NCBI GenBank assembly: GCA_018466975.1
Contig: JAENRS010000016.1
Location: 1 to 64,000, forward strand
Source of the DNA: Sparassis latifolia
Lineage: Eukaryota > Basidiomycota > Agaricomycetes > Polyporales > Sparassidaceae
DNA: 64,000 bases
Direction: 5' to 3'
Under the pieces are notes generated by a model. The model had not been told where the DNA came from and did not search any database. It was given only the letters and a program-made list of their open reading frames with translations. The position numbers and the translations under genes were made by a program. Shown here in pieces: positions 12,710-23,146 of the stretch (its first letter is position 1; each line of letters starts with the position of its first letter).

Positions 12710-13407
12710 GAGCGAGGGGCACGATGGTCGGGGCTGGCAGCAAAGAATGAATGTTGCATGACGATGTGTTTGTTCTTCACGGCCGAGAAAGATTGGGGCG
12801 AATACTATTGCCTGGCCCTCGGTCAGTCGGGCCGTCGGGCCGTCCACTCCGAAGGCGCACCTCCCGGCGAGGCAAACCTAGCATCAGAAGTACATACTTG
12901 CATATACTGTACCTTACTGCGCGACGGCGGCTGAGCACTGGCTGAGCTGGTGCAGCTCGCAGCACGTTCCCCCTCGTACCTGCTAGTAGCGTCAACTTCT
13001 AGACAAATTACTTACTCAGTGGACCCATTCAAGTCTCTGCATGGTTAGTAGTTAAGGTCTTCCACGCCTTACTCTGTAAAAGCTGGAATGTGCGCAAGAA
13101 AATTCGTACAATGTGTACCTTAAGTACATCAGGAAAAACCCAATTCACCCTAGACACCACTATGGTCTCCCTAGTCTCCCTAGTCTCGATAGCTCTGACT
13201 AGGTGATAGATAGACCTCATTAGTAATAGAGAGCAGTCTTACCAGTCTATCTGGTCCAAGATTGCCTAGAGAGCTTCAGTGAATCTTGTATCATTGTTAC
13301 AGCCTTCAAAGGTACTGAATGCACTCTAATGCTAGGAGATGTACATCTGAACTTCCCCAGTCATGTCAGTGAGTACTAGGGAAGTGTGGTTAGACATAAC
13401 CACAAAT
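12710..13407. other. Intergenic stretch upstream of GUT2
   Basis: Contains the GUT2 promoter side and, from about 13000, AT-rich sequence without a protein-like frame. The stretch at 13122-13140 (TACATCAGGAAAAACCCAA) is nearly identical to the terminus of the MITE at 37152-37364, but no matching second terminus was found within 300 bases. The interval 13380-13407 abuts the Plavaka tail and should include that element's 3' end, which I could not delimit. Confidence 0.5.
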
Positions 13408-13904
13408 CTATGTATTTAATTCTTCTAAGTAACGGAACATTAAGAAATCATCATGCCGTAGGTATGGATTCACATAAAATGATGTAGCCTGGTCCAGAAC
13501 CTCTGCAGATGTCCATGATGGCACCACTGATCGTCCCCAGTGTGGTATCAAGTGACAACTCCGTACAATCTGTGTGACCGGAACGATTGAACTCCGGCGG
13601 GCATTATTTCGGTGAGAATATGAAATCTTGTACATGCCAATATCTGAGACCAGTGAGCGAAAAGGTGTAAACCATTCAACATAGGCCAAAGGGTCCTTGA
13701 ATTGTCTGCCGTATTCTTCAGGAACCCTGAAAATTGCACGGACTCGAGCAACACATAAACCTTGGAACTATGTCAGTACACTCAGGCAGTACAGAAAGGT
13801 AAATAAAAAACTTGCCTTCAAGTGATTTATTTTGCTTCTGGTCCAAGGGATTGGGGGGATGTTCTCGTGCAATCACTGTGTCAAAATGCCCTGGAACTGC
13901 CTTA
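13408..13904 (-). pseudogene. Plavaka transposase, C-terminal tail (severed from its body)
   Basis: Reads AVPGHFDTVIAREHPPNP, then after a putative intron LCVARVRAIFRVPEEYG, DPLAYVEWFTPFR, IVRSCHLIPHWGR and a C-terminus ending FYVNPYLRHDDFLMF, stop TAG 13408-13410. These are the usual last blocks of Plavaka transposases of Agaricomycetes. The intron near 13765-13813 would use a GC donor (GGCAAGTT), the commonest non-GT class. There is no N-terminal part upstream: the sequence breaks at about 13904 into an ACCCAT-rich array. The body of a Plavaka gene on the same strand stops at the matching point near 26716, so I infer that the two are halves of one gene. Confidence 0.75.
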
Positions 13905-13914
13905 TGCAATTAGT

Positions 13915-14075
13915 GTCTGGTATGGGTATTCCATGGGTCTGACAAGGTATACCCACACCCATACCCATGGAAAACCCATACCCATCACATGGGTATGGGT
14001 TTTTCATGGGTTGGGTATGGGTCAGCTATGGGTCTGTATGGGTCAAGACCCATCATGGGTATCTCATGGGTTGCA
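13915..14075. repeat. ACCCATACCCATGGGTATGGG-type array, left
   Basis: Dense imperfect copies of CCCATACCCATGG and its complement (ATGGGTATGGGTTTT) alternate in both orientations, so the array can fold into stems. It lies directly inside the left end of the 12.8-kb segment. Confidence 0.85.
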
Positions 14076-14178
14076 GTGTGGGAGTCATAGTACAATAGCA
14101 GTATGCAAGTCTTTGTGCCATCACCTGCCATGCTTTTGGGGTGATGAGATGGGTCTTCTGACACCTGTCCCTGGCATA

Positions 14179-14256
14179 CTGATATATCAGATGTGGTCAT
14201 AAGAAGTCGGGACTGATATATTGACAGTGATAGTTACTACAAGCTCTGATATATCA
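14179..14256. repeat. Array of CTGATATATCAG-like palindromes, left
   Basis: Copies at 14179-14190 (perfect 12-base palindrome), 14213-14223 and 14245-14256, spaced about 33 bases. The same word recurs singly at 18611 and in arrays at 25849 and 26397. Spaced, near-identical palindromes inside transposon ends are the usual form of transposase binding sites; that role is inferred. Confidence 0.75.
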
Positions 14257-14678
14257 TACAGTGGTTCCTATAAGTCTCTTGTGTGCGGTGCTCCCCCTCT
14301 CCTGACACCGCTCCCGGCCCTTCCTTGTGGGTCTCCGGTGCCGCCAATCTCATCGCTATTTTGGTAGCTTCGTTAGATCCCCCAGATCTATTCCCGATCG
14401 AGCGGCAAAATCCCACCTTCCTGTCGCGCCCTGTCGTGCCTGTGCCTTCCCCTCTGGTTGTAAATTTATTCATAGAATTCACTGTGTATTCTTTCGTGCT
14501 ATAGGTTTCCTTTTAGGACTCACTTCAGTGTAGAAAGCAAAAACAAATATTTTTTCATACTGCTCTCGTAGAAGAATATCAATGTCCATAAATCAATGAC
14601 AAGCTTGTAGAGTTACTGAACCAGTCACTAGCGAACCGACATGTGAACCATTGCGAAGTGGACCTGCATGATGATCGC

Positions 14679-17600
14679 CTAATGCGCAGGAGTAGGAACG
14701 GAAGTCGAAAGACCTGCCGACGTGGAAGCAGAATCGTTCATTGGAGGGGGTTCCTGAATCGTAGGCTCAACCGAATCAGCATCTATGCTGACATCTCCTC
14801 CTGCCTGCAGCCAGGCAGGTACACAATGCCATACCGATCTGCAGTGTTCCCTCATGGACAGTCGGATGTCTGCCTGGTGGTAAGCGTATGTGGTGGTGCC
14901 TTCCAGGTGTTCGCGTGATCGCGCGGGGATCGTGTCTATCAGCTCCAGCCACCACCGTGCAATCCAACCGTGAAATGAGATGACTCTGCGCATCTCCTCT
15001 GGCAATTGGCGGCATTCCTCCATCCAGCGATAGGCTCGAGCACGGGCATTGCACCATTCAACGTGGAGCTCTAGCAGTTTTCGTGAGCATTCAAGAAGTG
15101 AGAAACGCGAAATAAATTAATATCCAACCTTCATGGACGGTGTTGTCCGTCACGCTGCTGCTCCCTACGCCATGTCTCCGCCATATCCAAGACAATGTCT
15201 TCCGGCTCTGAGTTTCACCCAACATCCCATCCGTCATTCCGTGTACGTCTTCACCTTGCAGCGGTCCCAAGTCGTTGGGCATCAAAGGCTCGTGGAGTAA
15301 GGTAGCCCACGAGTTGATGGCGGAATAGGCACGGTGATAACGCGCTGCGTCAGCGTTGATCTTGTCCTGCACGCGCGCGATAACCGTCTTCGCACGAGTG
15401 AGATACCGTTGCCCATGGACAAAGCGGTCTTTGAACTTGTACAAGTGAGCATGCACGCGAAGATGTCGCGGAGTTCGTCTAGCGCATCGTATGCTTGAGC
15501 AGTCCTCAAACGCAATTCATACCTCTGAACACGAGGGTCACAAAGGGTACCCGAGGGCAACTCCGATGGCAAATAGAGCACCATGTCTTGCGCGAGGACC
15601 TCCTTGACAGCTGTAGCGACAGCTCATGCACGCAATGTGACGGTGCTAGGCATATACAGCTGCTGGATCTCCGCCCAAGCCTCTATCTTGCGACAAAGAC
15701 CATTGCGCCGCTCGATGATCTTGTCCCGTTGGAGATCTGTGGAGTGTGCTCCGAGGCCTGCTGTGTCCTGTCCAAGGCGATACCTGGTGAGAGAACTATA
15801 AGAACATAATCGGAGATGTGACTGCTCGCACTTACTGCTGTTCCTGTAGCTCAATCCCGGCCAATATCATAACGCTCGGGGAAACCAACTCATGCAGCAT
15901 GCCACATTGCTTGCCCTTCTCCAATTCTGCAGCCTCCTCGTTGGCTAGCTGCAGGTGCACAGCTGCTTGAGTTATGGCTGTATTGATGTGGAATATCAGC
16001 TGAACATTTTGTAATATGAAGGCGAGCACGTACTTGGATGAGTCACGACAAACGGGTTGGGTTTCGATGGGTCCTTCTCCCATGTCTCTAGAGCAGCTCT
16101 CCACACATCTCGATCCTCCTGTGCCATGGCATTGTTGAGTTCTGCGAATGCAAAGACTGATCATTGCGCTCTGGCAACACAGCTTTCATCCTCCGAAGAA
16201 ACAGAGTAGCTTCAACATCATTAGCCTACAGGTACAGAATCCTCGTTTTGATTACTCACGCATTCCACATATTTTCCTCCAGTTATAGTCCGCAAACGCA
16301 TCGTCGAGGAAATCACGCCACGAACCAGGGCCCATCTCCTTCGTGCTTGAGGAGTACATATTTGAGTCCGACCACGGCCGCTCAACACCCTTACCGTCTG
16401 TCTCAGCGACATGCGGGGTCTTGTGGAATGAGTAACTGTCTTGACATGACTGTTGATGGGTGTGGATATGGAACTTCGGCACAAGGAAGATGAACTCGTG
16501 ATCCTCCATCTGGAACAGACATGATTCGTATATAAGGTGTCGTTTCCGCAAGTTTTTGGACCATTGACATGCGATATTGTAGGAGATGATGACATCGTGC
16601 GGAGCATCGATGCCTAGAGTCGAAAAGAACATGTAATCCATATTTACATAACTATCCCACACTGATCAGTACGAGAGCGTGAACAATCATAAACATAAGC
16701 TTACCACTCTCCTTTTTGGAGGTCACTGACACTGCATGGCAGTCTCATGTCATGGCGTGTGCATGTAACTGCACCAACACCACTTGCCACTGTACCGGCG
16801 ACTGAGCCTTTCATATTGGCCAACTTGACTGCATCATGGTTGTTGCAAGTGCTTGACTCTTCTGTCACGAGAGAATTGTATGTGGTCAGATAATCCTTGT
16901 AGGTCTTCTCCTCCACGAAGTACGCGTAACCGTGATTGAGCCCAGGGTCGATGGTGTCTGAAGACACCTTCTTACGTTTGAGGTGAAAGTTCGCGTCGAG
17001 CCCGATGAAAAGCCGGTATAGTCACCTATCGCCGTGCATTATTTCTTGGTGCGATTCGGTCGAAATCTATATACCAAGCTCACCTTTGATCTTCTGGGGC
17101 TTCCTCCCAGTCAGGAGGCAAATTCTTTCCAGGGTGTGGACAGGCCGGGCAAAGAACTGCACATGCTCCAGGTTTGGTTGCACGTACACCTCCAGGATCG
17201 TGGCCCCGACCTGCTCGCTTCAGCATCTTGAGATGCCTCCACATGCGCATGATACGCATGAAGGCGGGATATCGATCCTATACTTCGTCAGTGACACATA
17301 AAGTTGGAGCTTGACAGTCATCACGTACCTTGGGGGTCTGCACACTGGTATTATCAGTCAGCTGGGCAAGGCTCTGATAAAACTCATAGCCAGACGTCTT
17401 CGACTGCGTGGTTAGGAGGTGGGCATATCGACAGAGTCCAAAAGTCGCCGCCGTCTTGGGGTTTGTTGAGGTGGCAGGGAATAGTCGTGTGCGGAGAAGT
17501 TGTACGGTATGGACCTCAGCCGTCTCACAACCACAAAAATCCAGTCCCACTGCATGTATACCAGTAACATCGAGAATCAAGAAATCATCACCGGTGGCTT

Positions 17601-18421
17601 GCACAGGCAGACGGCATGGCTGTCCAGCATGGTGGCCCAGTTGGATTCGTAACCCAAGGTCCTTTAACGAGACAGGCTGGAAGTGAGAGCCACACCATCT
17701 CTGCAACAGAATCACATATAAGATCACCATGTCAGAAGATGATAATACTGTACTAACCTGCATACAATGGAAAGGATTGAGTCGATGGAAGTTTACAGCG
17801 CATGTGCGGCAATAAATGGCGATTTTGAAGCAATCTTGGCAGTGAATCATGGCCGGTCCTTCCTCGCAAAACTTGCAGCGCCGGAATTGAAGCCACAACA
17901 CCCCTCGAGATGCAACATCTCGGCGAGGTAGTTGTCGATCTCCGGAACCCATTCCCGGAGAGGATGATCCTGCGCACTACTAAGCGACAATTACTTCCAA
18001 AATTTTGGAGAAGACTTACCCCTGCACCGCGTCGACGGGGTGTTTGTCCAGACAACTTTTCCATGTCCTCCAGATACTCTGCGTCCAGGTCGAAAAGATC
18101 AACATCCTCATTCACAACCTCAGAACCCGCAGGACCGCAGAGCTCTGACAAATCAAACGATGGCATGCTTTGTCCGCCTGCATCTGTGGTGGGAGTACTG
18201 TAGAATGACGTCCGAGCGGTGACTTTGTTGCCTCCAGATACATATTCCGTGTGCCGCACGATGTCGCACTGAGGCGGACCCAGGTAGTGAGTGTAACTCT
18301 TTGTGCCGTCGGCGCCGACATCTAAGACAGTGTACTGCTCAAAGTTGGCAGTACGTTTCTTCCTGGCCATAATGGAGACTGCTGCAGAGCAGATGGACTT
18401 CAGTCGTGCCCATGGTTTCAT
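14679..18421 (-). pseudogene. KDZ-superfamily transposase with CxC2-like cysteine cluster, degenerate
   Basis: The N-terminal part begins MKPWARLKSICSAA and continues ARKKRTANFEQYTV. A cysteine cluster follows (CKFCEEG...CQDCFK...CRTCAVNFHRLNPFH, near 17870-17760), then SLKDLGLRIQLGH and a CxC2 region to about 17300. The KDZ core shows FIGLDANFHLKRK (near 17000), DPGLNHGYAYFVEE, ISYNIACQWSKNLRKR (near 16585) and VPKFHIHTHQQSCQ, and closes with WIWRRHGV and the exon ending SVPTPAH, stop at 14679. Decay: a frame change near 17885-17905, an in-frame TGA at 15624-15626, and another frame change near 15455-15470 (LDELRD to HLYKFKD). The second catalytic motif reads YNIACQ where most relatives I know have YDIACQ. 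It is probably the former transposase of the surrounding 12.8-kb segment. Confidence 0.8.
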
Positions 18422-18764
18422 TTTATCGGTGAGCCTTCAGGCAGGTAAATGAGTGCGGGTGGGAGGAAGGCACAGGAAAAAAAATCACACCATCATGAAC
18501 ACCATGCAGCTGACACGAAAAAGTCGAACATAGCATGCGTTGTCAGGGGCGACTGCAAACTGAATGGGAATTTTCCTAAAGATGAAATGCTAAGTACCGA
18601 CCGAACATCTTGATATATCATACACTGGTGGTGAATTGCACTTGTTCGCTTGCATCCGATTCTTGATGCTGCACTGAGAAAGTACTAATTTGGAATTCAA
18701 TGTCAGCCATTATGATGCGGAATTTTGGCATACTCCCTGCATACCTGCAACAACGCCGCACATA

Positions 18765-19000
18765 GCTCGCAAGAGCGATCTACAACGTTCGAACGACAGT
18801 GAATATCACCTATCAAATTGAACGAAGCTGTCAGATATGTCCAATAAGCTTCGTCTATGCGCAGACTGTGTGACTCGCACCGCTCGCAAGCTTAGCGATC
18901 TACAATGTTCGAACCACGGCGAATATCACCTATCAAATTGAATGAAGCTGTTAGATATGTCCAATAAGCTTCATCAATGCATAGATTGTGCGACCCGCAC
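18765..19000 (+). repeat. Tandem duplication, unit about 117-120 bp
   Basis: Copy one runs 18765-18881, copy two 18882-19000; a third start (agctcatcactcgc) follows at 19001. Both copies hold CACCTATCAAATTGAA followed by GAAGCTGT.AGATATGTCCAATAAGCTTC. About 88-90 percent identity by eye; differences are mostly transitions. Confidence 0.85.
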
Positions 19001-19429
19001 AGCTCATCACTCGCATATCATATAGCAGATGCATCCTTTCGGAGACAATTTCACACTACAAAAATTATTGGGATGACAATTACATTCGACTAGGCGACGT
19101 AACATCAAGCAAACCGCCTCCAGTGCACTCTACAGCGGAAGTCAGCAAAAACACTGACCACCGACCTGCACCAACACCCACAGCACATCCACCAATCACT
19201 CCAACCATCCGGCAGGCCTTCAAACACCGCACTAGCAAGCACGTCTCCTCGTCATTCACAAAGAAATGCCAAACTCTATGCCCACTCATGCACCGCAACA
19301 CCAAAAGTACATCGCACTGACGCCGCCATCATCCCGATACAGTGACCAACAGTCACAATGATACTAACTACATCAGAACAGTGACACGTCATCCCATAGA
19401 CTAACCCCACCACACGCCACAAATCATGA

Positions 19430-20105
19430 CCTTCAGAGCTGAACAAAATGTCGGCATGAGTCTGCCATGCCAACTATGATCAACATACTCGAGGTAACCT
19501 GCAAAGCGACAACATACCTTCGACTCGAGCGGCAGCGACGCAACATCGCACGACTGACCCCTACACCACACGACTGACCCTACACTGTGATCAACATATC
19601 CGAGACAACCTGCAAAGCGATGACATACCTTCGACTTGAGCCGCAGTGATGCAACACTGCACGACCAACCCTACATCACCATAGGGAGGGGCACCCACAG
19701 GCACAGGTACGAAGACGATGTACCTTACCGACCGAGTCACTAAAATTTTCCGTCAGGCGTCATCCGGCGAAGAAGAAAGAACACTCACCCAGACAATGAC
19801 AAGGAAAGATAGACAGACACCAGCAGAGCCGAACAAAATATCAGCACAAGGCTACCATGCCAACCATGATCAACATACCTAAGACAACCTGCAGAGCGAT
19901 GACATACCTTCGACTCGAGCGGCAGCGACGCAACACCACACGACTGACCCTGCACCACCATAGGGAGGGGCACCCACAAGTGCAGATGAAGACGATGTAC
20001 CTCACCAACGGAGTCACTAAAAATTTTGATCAGGTGTCGTCTGGCGACAAAGGAGAGAGAAAAAAACACTCACCGAGACAACGACAAGGAAAGATAGACA
20101 TAACA
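19430..20105 (+). repeat. Direct repeats, ~390-bp unit with a nested ~110-bp subunit
   Basis: The long unit starts GAGC(T/C)GAACAAAAT near 19437 and again near 19828. A subunit GATCAACATA...CTGCA(A/G)AGCGA...CATACCTTCGACT occurs at 19476, 19586 and 19866. Each long unit ends with CATAGGGAGGGGCACCCACA, GACGATGTACCT and a short run GACAAGGAAAGATAGACA. No coding meaning was seen. Confidence 0.8.
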
Positions 20106-20764
20106 CAAAGCATAAATGACGAGTTTTCGCAACACTTCCCCATGCCAGGTATCCCCACCTTTCACCGTGAGAGGGCAGTCACAATATACCTCCGAAGGGG
20201 GGAAGGTGCCTGAGCATCCCTCATTACGGCCATGAGGCGGGCCCCCAATGGAGTGTCGGTCTACTACATCGCGGCTACAAGCGGCCTGGCAAGTGGGTAC
20301 TGAGCAGCGCCGAACACCGGTCAAAGTGGTCGTAAAGAGAGAGCATGTTCAAGGAAGGACGGGTTCATATAGTACCTCAGGGAAGGTTTAAACTCTGCTG
20401 AGTGGCGTGACGAGCCTCTCACGTGCATTAGCCAAGAACCAATGAGTGAACGAATAAGCATCCTGCTAAAATTTCGGCCAAGTGGCTCAGTTCGACGGTT
20501 TGCGCTCGAGCACAATAGAAATACAACATCGACATTTTAGTATAGGACGTACGAGAACCCTTGCGAACATCTGAATATTTTTTTGGATGATGAAAGCCGT
20601 GTGTGAGGGTGTTCGAGCACATTTACATACAGCCACTCGTGATGCCGAAGTGCGATTCACTCTGGCAGACGCTCACACCTCTGGCTCCTTGTCCCTCAAG
20701 ATTAACATGGTGCTCTGGACTGTAAGTTTGTTGCCCCCCTGCTACAATATATTCCCCGTCTACT

Positions 20765-21468
20765 CTAACGCATGTTTAGACGTTGGAATGGTAAATCTAC
20801 ATTGCGGTGAGCCTCGTCGTACACAGATAGACCCCCCAATCTGACATCTAGCTCCTTAGTGAGGCAGCAGATGATCTTGGCACCCCATTCCAAGTACAAG
20901 TCTCCTATCGTGTCACCTCGCGCAGCTTCAAAACTACACTGCCACACTGCCATGCGGGCGCTGACCTCCTCTCGTGCCAGACCTGCTTTGGCATCCCATC
21001 CACTGTCCTCTTGCCAAGTCTCGTAATAGCGCTCCTGTCCCTGTGTAACCAACTGGTTCCACTGGAACCCGTGGATTTGGATGACCATCTGCTGCAAGAC
21101 TTTAGAGGACCATGTGTGGTTGGGGGGTCGAAAGGCGTAAGGGTGAGTCCATAGTCCGAGGTCAGGAGTTTGAGCGATGACAGGTCGGAATTTTAGCGGA
21201 AAGTCTCGCTGTGCATACTCCATGAAGAGCGGTGGTGTGTTCAGGAGTGATTCGGTGAATGGCGTTGTATAGTGTCCCTGGCGCACAATGTACCATTTTT
21301 GGTTTTATCGGCTTCGTGTAATGCGACCTCTGTTCTGATCACGGTGAGCGTTCTGCGTGATATTATAATATTCATTGCCTACCTCGCTGTGTGATTATAA
21401 TCATGCTTTTGATTCTGAACGGCCCACTTTTTGGCGTCATGCGTGAAATACTTAGCCCGACGCCCCAT
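20765..21468 (-). CDS. Hypothetical protein of the MGRRAKYF-start multi-copy type
   Basis: The first exon starts at 21468 with MGRRAKYFTHDAKKWAVQNQ and ends near 21382 at a GTAGGCAATG donor. After a putative intron the frame continues through an in-frame TAA (near 21309) into a 173-codon frame with KVLQQMVIQIHGFQWNQLV, ERYYETWQEDSGWDAK and CLTKELDVRLGG, stop at 20765. Many Agaricomycetes carry numerous genes opening with MGRR.KYLT; I know of no function. Either the intron edges differ from my reading or the gene is broken by that TAA. It has no membrane segment. It lies inside the 12.8-kb segment, on the same strand as the KDZ relic, and is a cargo candidate. Confidence 0.5.
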
Positions 21469-21793
21469 CGTAACGGTTAAGTGCACAAAAACGACTGACA
21501 GCTTTTGTGTTATAAGTTTTCTTCAATGCTCACACAGTTATTCTGGGAACAAGGCATGCATTTTGACAACATCACGTATAAGTATCACATTTGTCCATGA
21601 GTGAGCGCGAGAGGGGGGGTGTAGGAAGAAAGACATTGGCGAGAACGTAAATACTGTGTTAGTACTACGCAAGAGTAAGCAGATAGGTGCACATTGGTGC
21701 AACCAAGAAATCAGAACGATGCGGCACACATACGAGAGCACAGAAACAATGACAACAAAGACAGGCCTACCATGCAAACATCCCCGGCATTCA

Positions 21794-22717
21794 TCACAAC
21801 ACTTGCACCATGCCCTGTGTATGGGCAACATTGAATGCGCTGAGTGCAGAGAAGTACGACGGATACTTTTTGCAGAAGGCGCCGGGAATGCCATGTATGT
21901 ACGCAGCTACAACGCTCCTGAAGAGTCGATAAGTCACCGCTGAATGGCAATGTTACATTTGTACATCCCAGTCATTGAAGACGCCCACAACGCATCCATG
22001 TGTCATGCAGTAAAATGGAGCGTGGTCGTTAGGCTGAGCAGGACGTGGGAGCTCAATGCCCAGTGCTGCGGCAAAGCCGGGGGGGATCTCAAAACCTCCT
22101 GGACCTGCAGGAGGGACTGCAGCGATGGCAGCAATAGCAGGAGCACCAGCGGCAGGGCCAGCAGGGGCCTGCGCAATAGGCCCGGGACCTGCGACAACTG
22201 GACCAACAACGGCCAGTGCAGCCAGAGCAGCAGCAGTGACGGGAGCAGGGATAATGGCGGGGGCAGCAGCGATGACGACGGGGCAGCAGCGACGGCGGGG
22301 GCGGCGGGGTCATCAACAAGAGCAGTGCCAGCACCAGGACTCAAATCCTGTTGCTTGAAGTCCATTTCACCCACGAACTCGCCATTATCACCAACTGGCT
22401 CATCCAGACACATGTCTCCGATGCACATTCCAAGGTCATCGAGCACTTCTGGGTCTCCTGTTGGCGGCAGGTCAGTAACGCTGTGGAAGTTGTCGATACT
22501 GTGACTTACCAGGCCTCGGATAATTGCACTGGCAGAAGTCCTCTGGAAGGCAGTCAGCGTAATTCAGCGTGCAATGCTCGAAGTACGTACCATTTTCGAC
22601 CGCGGTAACCCAGGCCAGGGTATATTCCAGCGCGAGCTGGATGGACGCCCAATCATGCCCGGGAGTCTGGGCAGAAAAGCCCTGGGCTACCGGAGGCGAT
22701 TGCGGCGGAATGAACAT
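21794..22717 (-). CDS. Hypothetical protein with RNase H1 N-terminal (caulimovirus-VI)-like C-terminus
   Basis: Start at 22717 (MFIPPQSPPVAQGFSAQTPG). Three short introns at good GT-AG sites join DWASIQLALEYTLAWVTAVE, DFCQCNYPRPG and DPEVLDDLGMCIGDMCLDEP. A long alanine/proline-rich linker follows (about 22300-22080, APVTAAALAALAVVGPVVAG). The end reads APFYCMTHGCVVGVFNDWD, then after an intron VAAYIHGIPGAFCKKYPSYF, SALSAF and a TGA at 21794-21796. The pattern aromatic-YxVxxGxxxGVFxxW...V.G.PGA.xKxY.SxxxA is that of the small hybrid-binding module found at the N-terminus of RNase H1. Its position at the C-terminus here, without a nuclease, is unusual. Function unknown; cargo candidate of the 12.8-kb segment. 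Confidence 0.55.
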
Positions 22718-22722
22718 TTCAC

Positions 22723-22728
<6 letters not shown>

Positions 22729-22769
<41 letters not shown>
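22729..22769 (+). repeat. (GA)n microsatellite
   Basis: About 20 uninterrupted GA units immediately upstream of the start codon of the minus-strand gene at 21794-22717. It therefore sits in that gene's 5' leader or promoter. Confidence 0.95.
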
Positions 22770-22771
<2 letters not shown>

Positions 22772-22844
22772 GAGTGGAGGACTGCCGAAACTGATAAGTC
22801 CAGGCTGCTATATAAGTTACTGCCCAAGCGGCTCTGAGTTGTGC

Positions 22845-22965
22845 GTATCCGAGCCCAATCAAGGCATTGTACTCAACACCTCCATCGGGACTGCCAGTGA
22901 GTATGTATCCGAGCCCAATAGAGGCATCACATTTGATACCTCCGTCATGGCACCACATGAGGCCT
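22845..22965 (+). repeat. Two 60-bp tandem copies, open in one frame on the minus strand
   Basis: GTATCCGAGCCCAAT.GAGGCAT begins at 22845 and again at exactly 22905. The minus-strand reading is open across both and gives a 20-residue repeat (DGGVEYNALIGLGY / DGGIKCDASIGLGY). No longer gene was recognised around it. Confidence 0.6.
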
Positions 22966-23146
22966 GGGTACATCAATTAAACTTCATTTTTGACCGCCTT
23001 GTACACTCACCCATCAAACACATCCATGTCAGTGTCAATTAACCTCACAGGGTTCAGCCTCACCTCGCACACGAGCATCAAGCGCATGTCCCAGTACGTC
23101 ACTTTTTGACTTCTCAGCCTTCTCTCTGTGCTGATCACAGCTCTTC

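Larger units (their letters stand above)
18422..20764. other. Gene-less, repeat-rich spacer inside the 12.8-kb segment
   Basis: No protein-like frame on either strand. It contains a TGATATATCA copy at 18611-18620, a direct 117-120-bp duplication at 18765-19000 and a nested set of direct repeats at 19430-20105 (separate entries). Confidence 0.65.

Noticed and set aside
22003..22446. Leucine-rich minus-strand frame suggesting a membrane protein
   Set aside because: It is the wrong-frame reading of the Ala/Pro linker; the correct frame joins to the RNase H1-N-like end.
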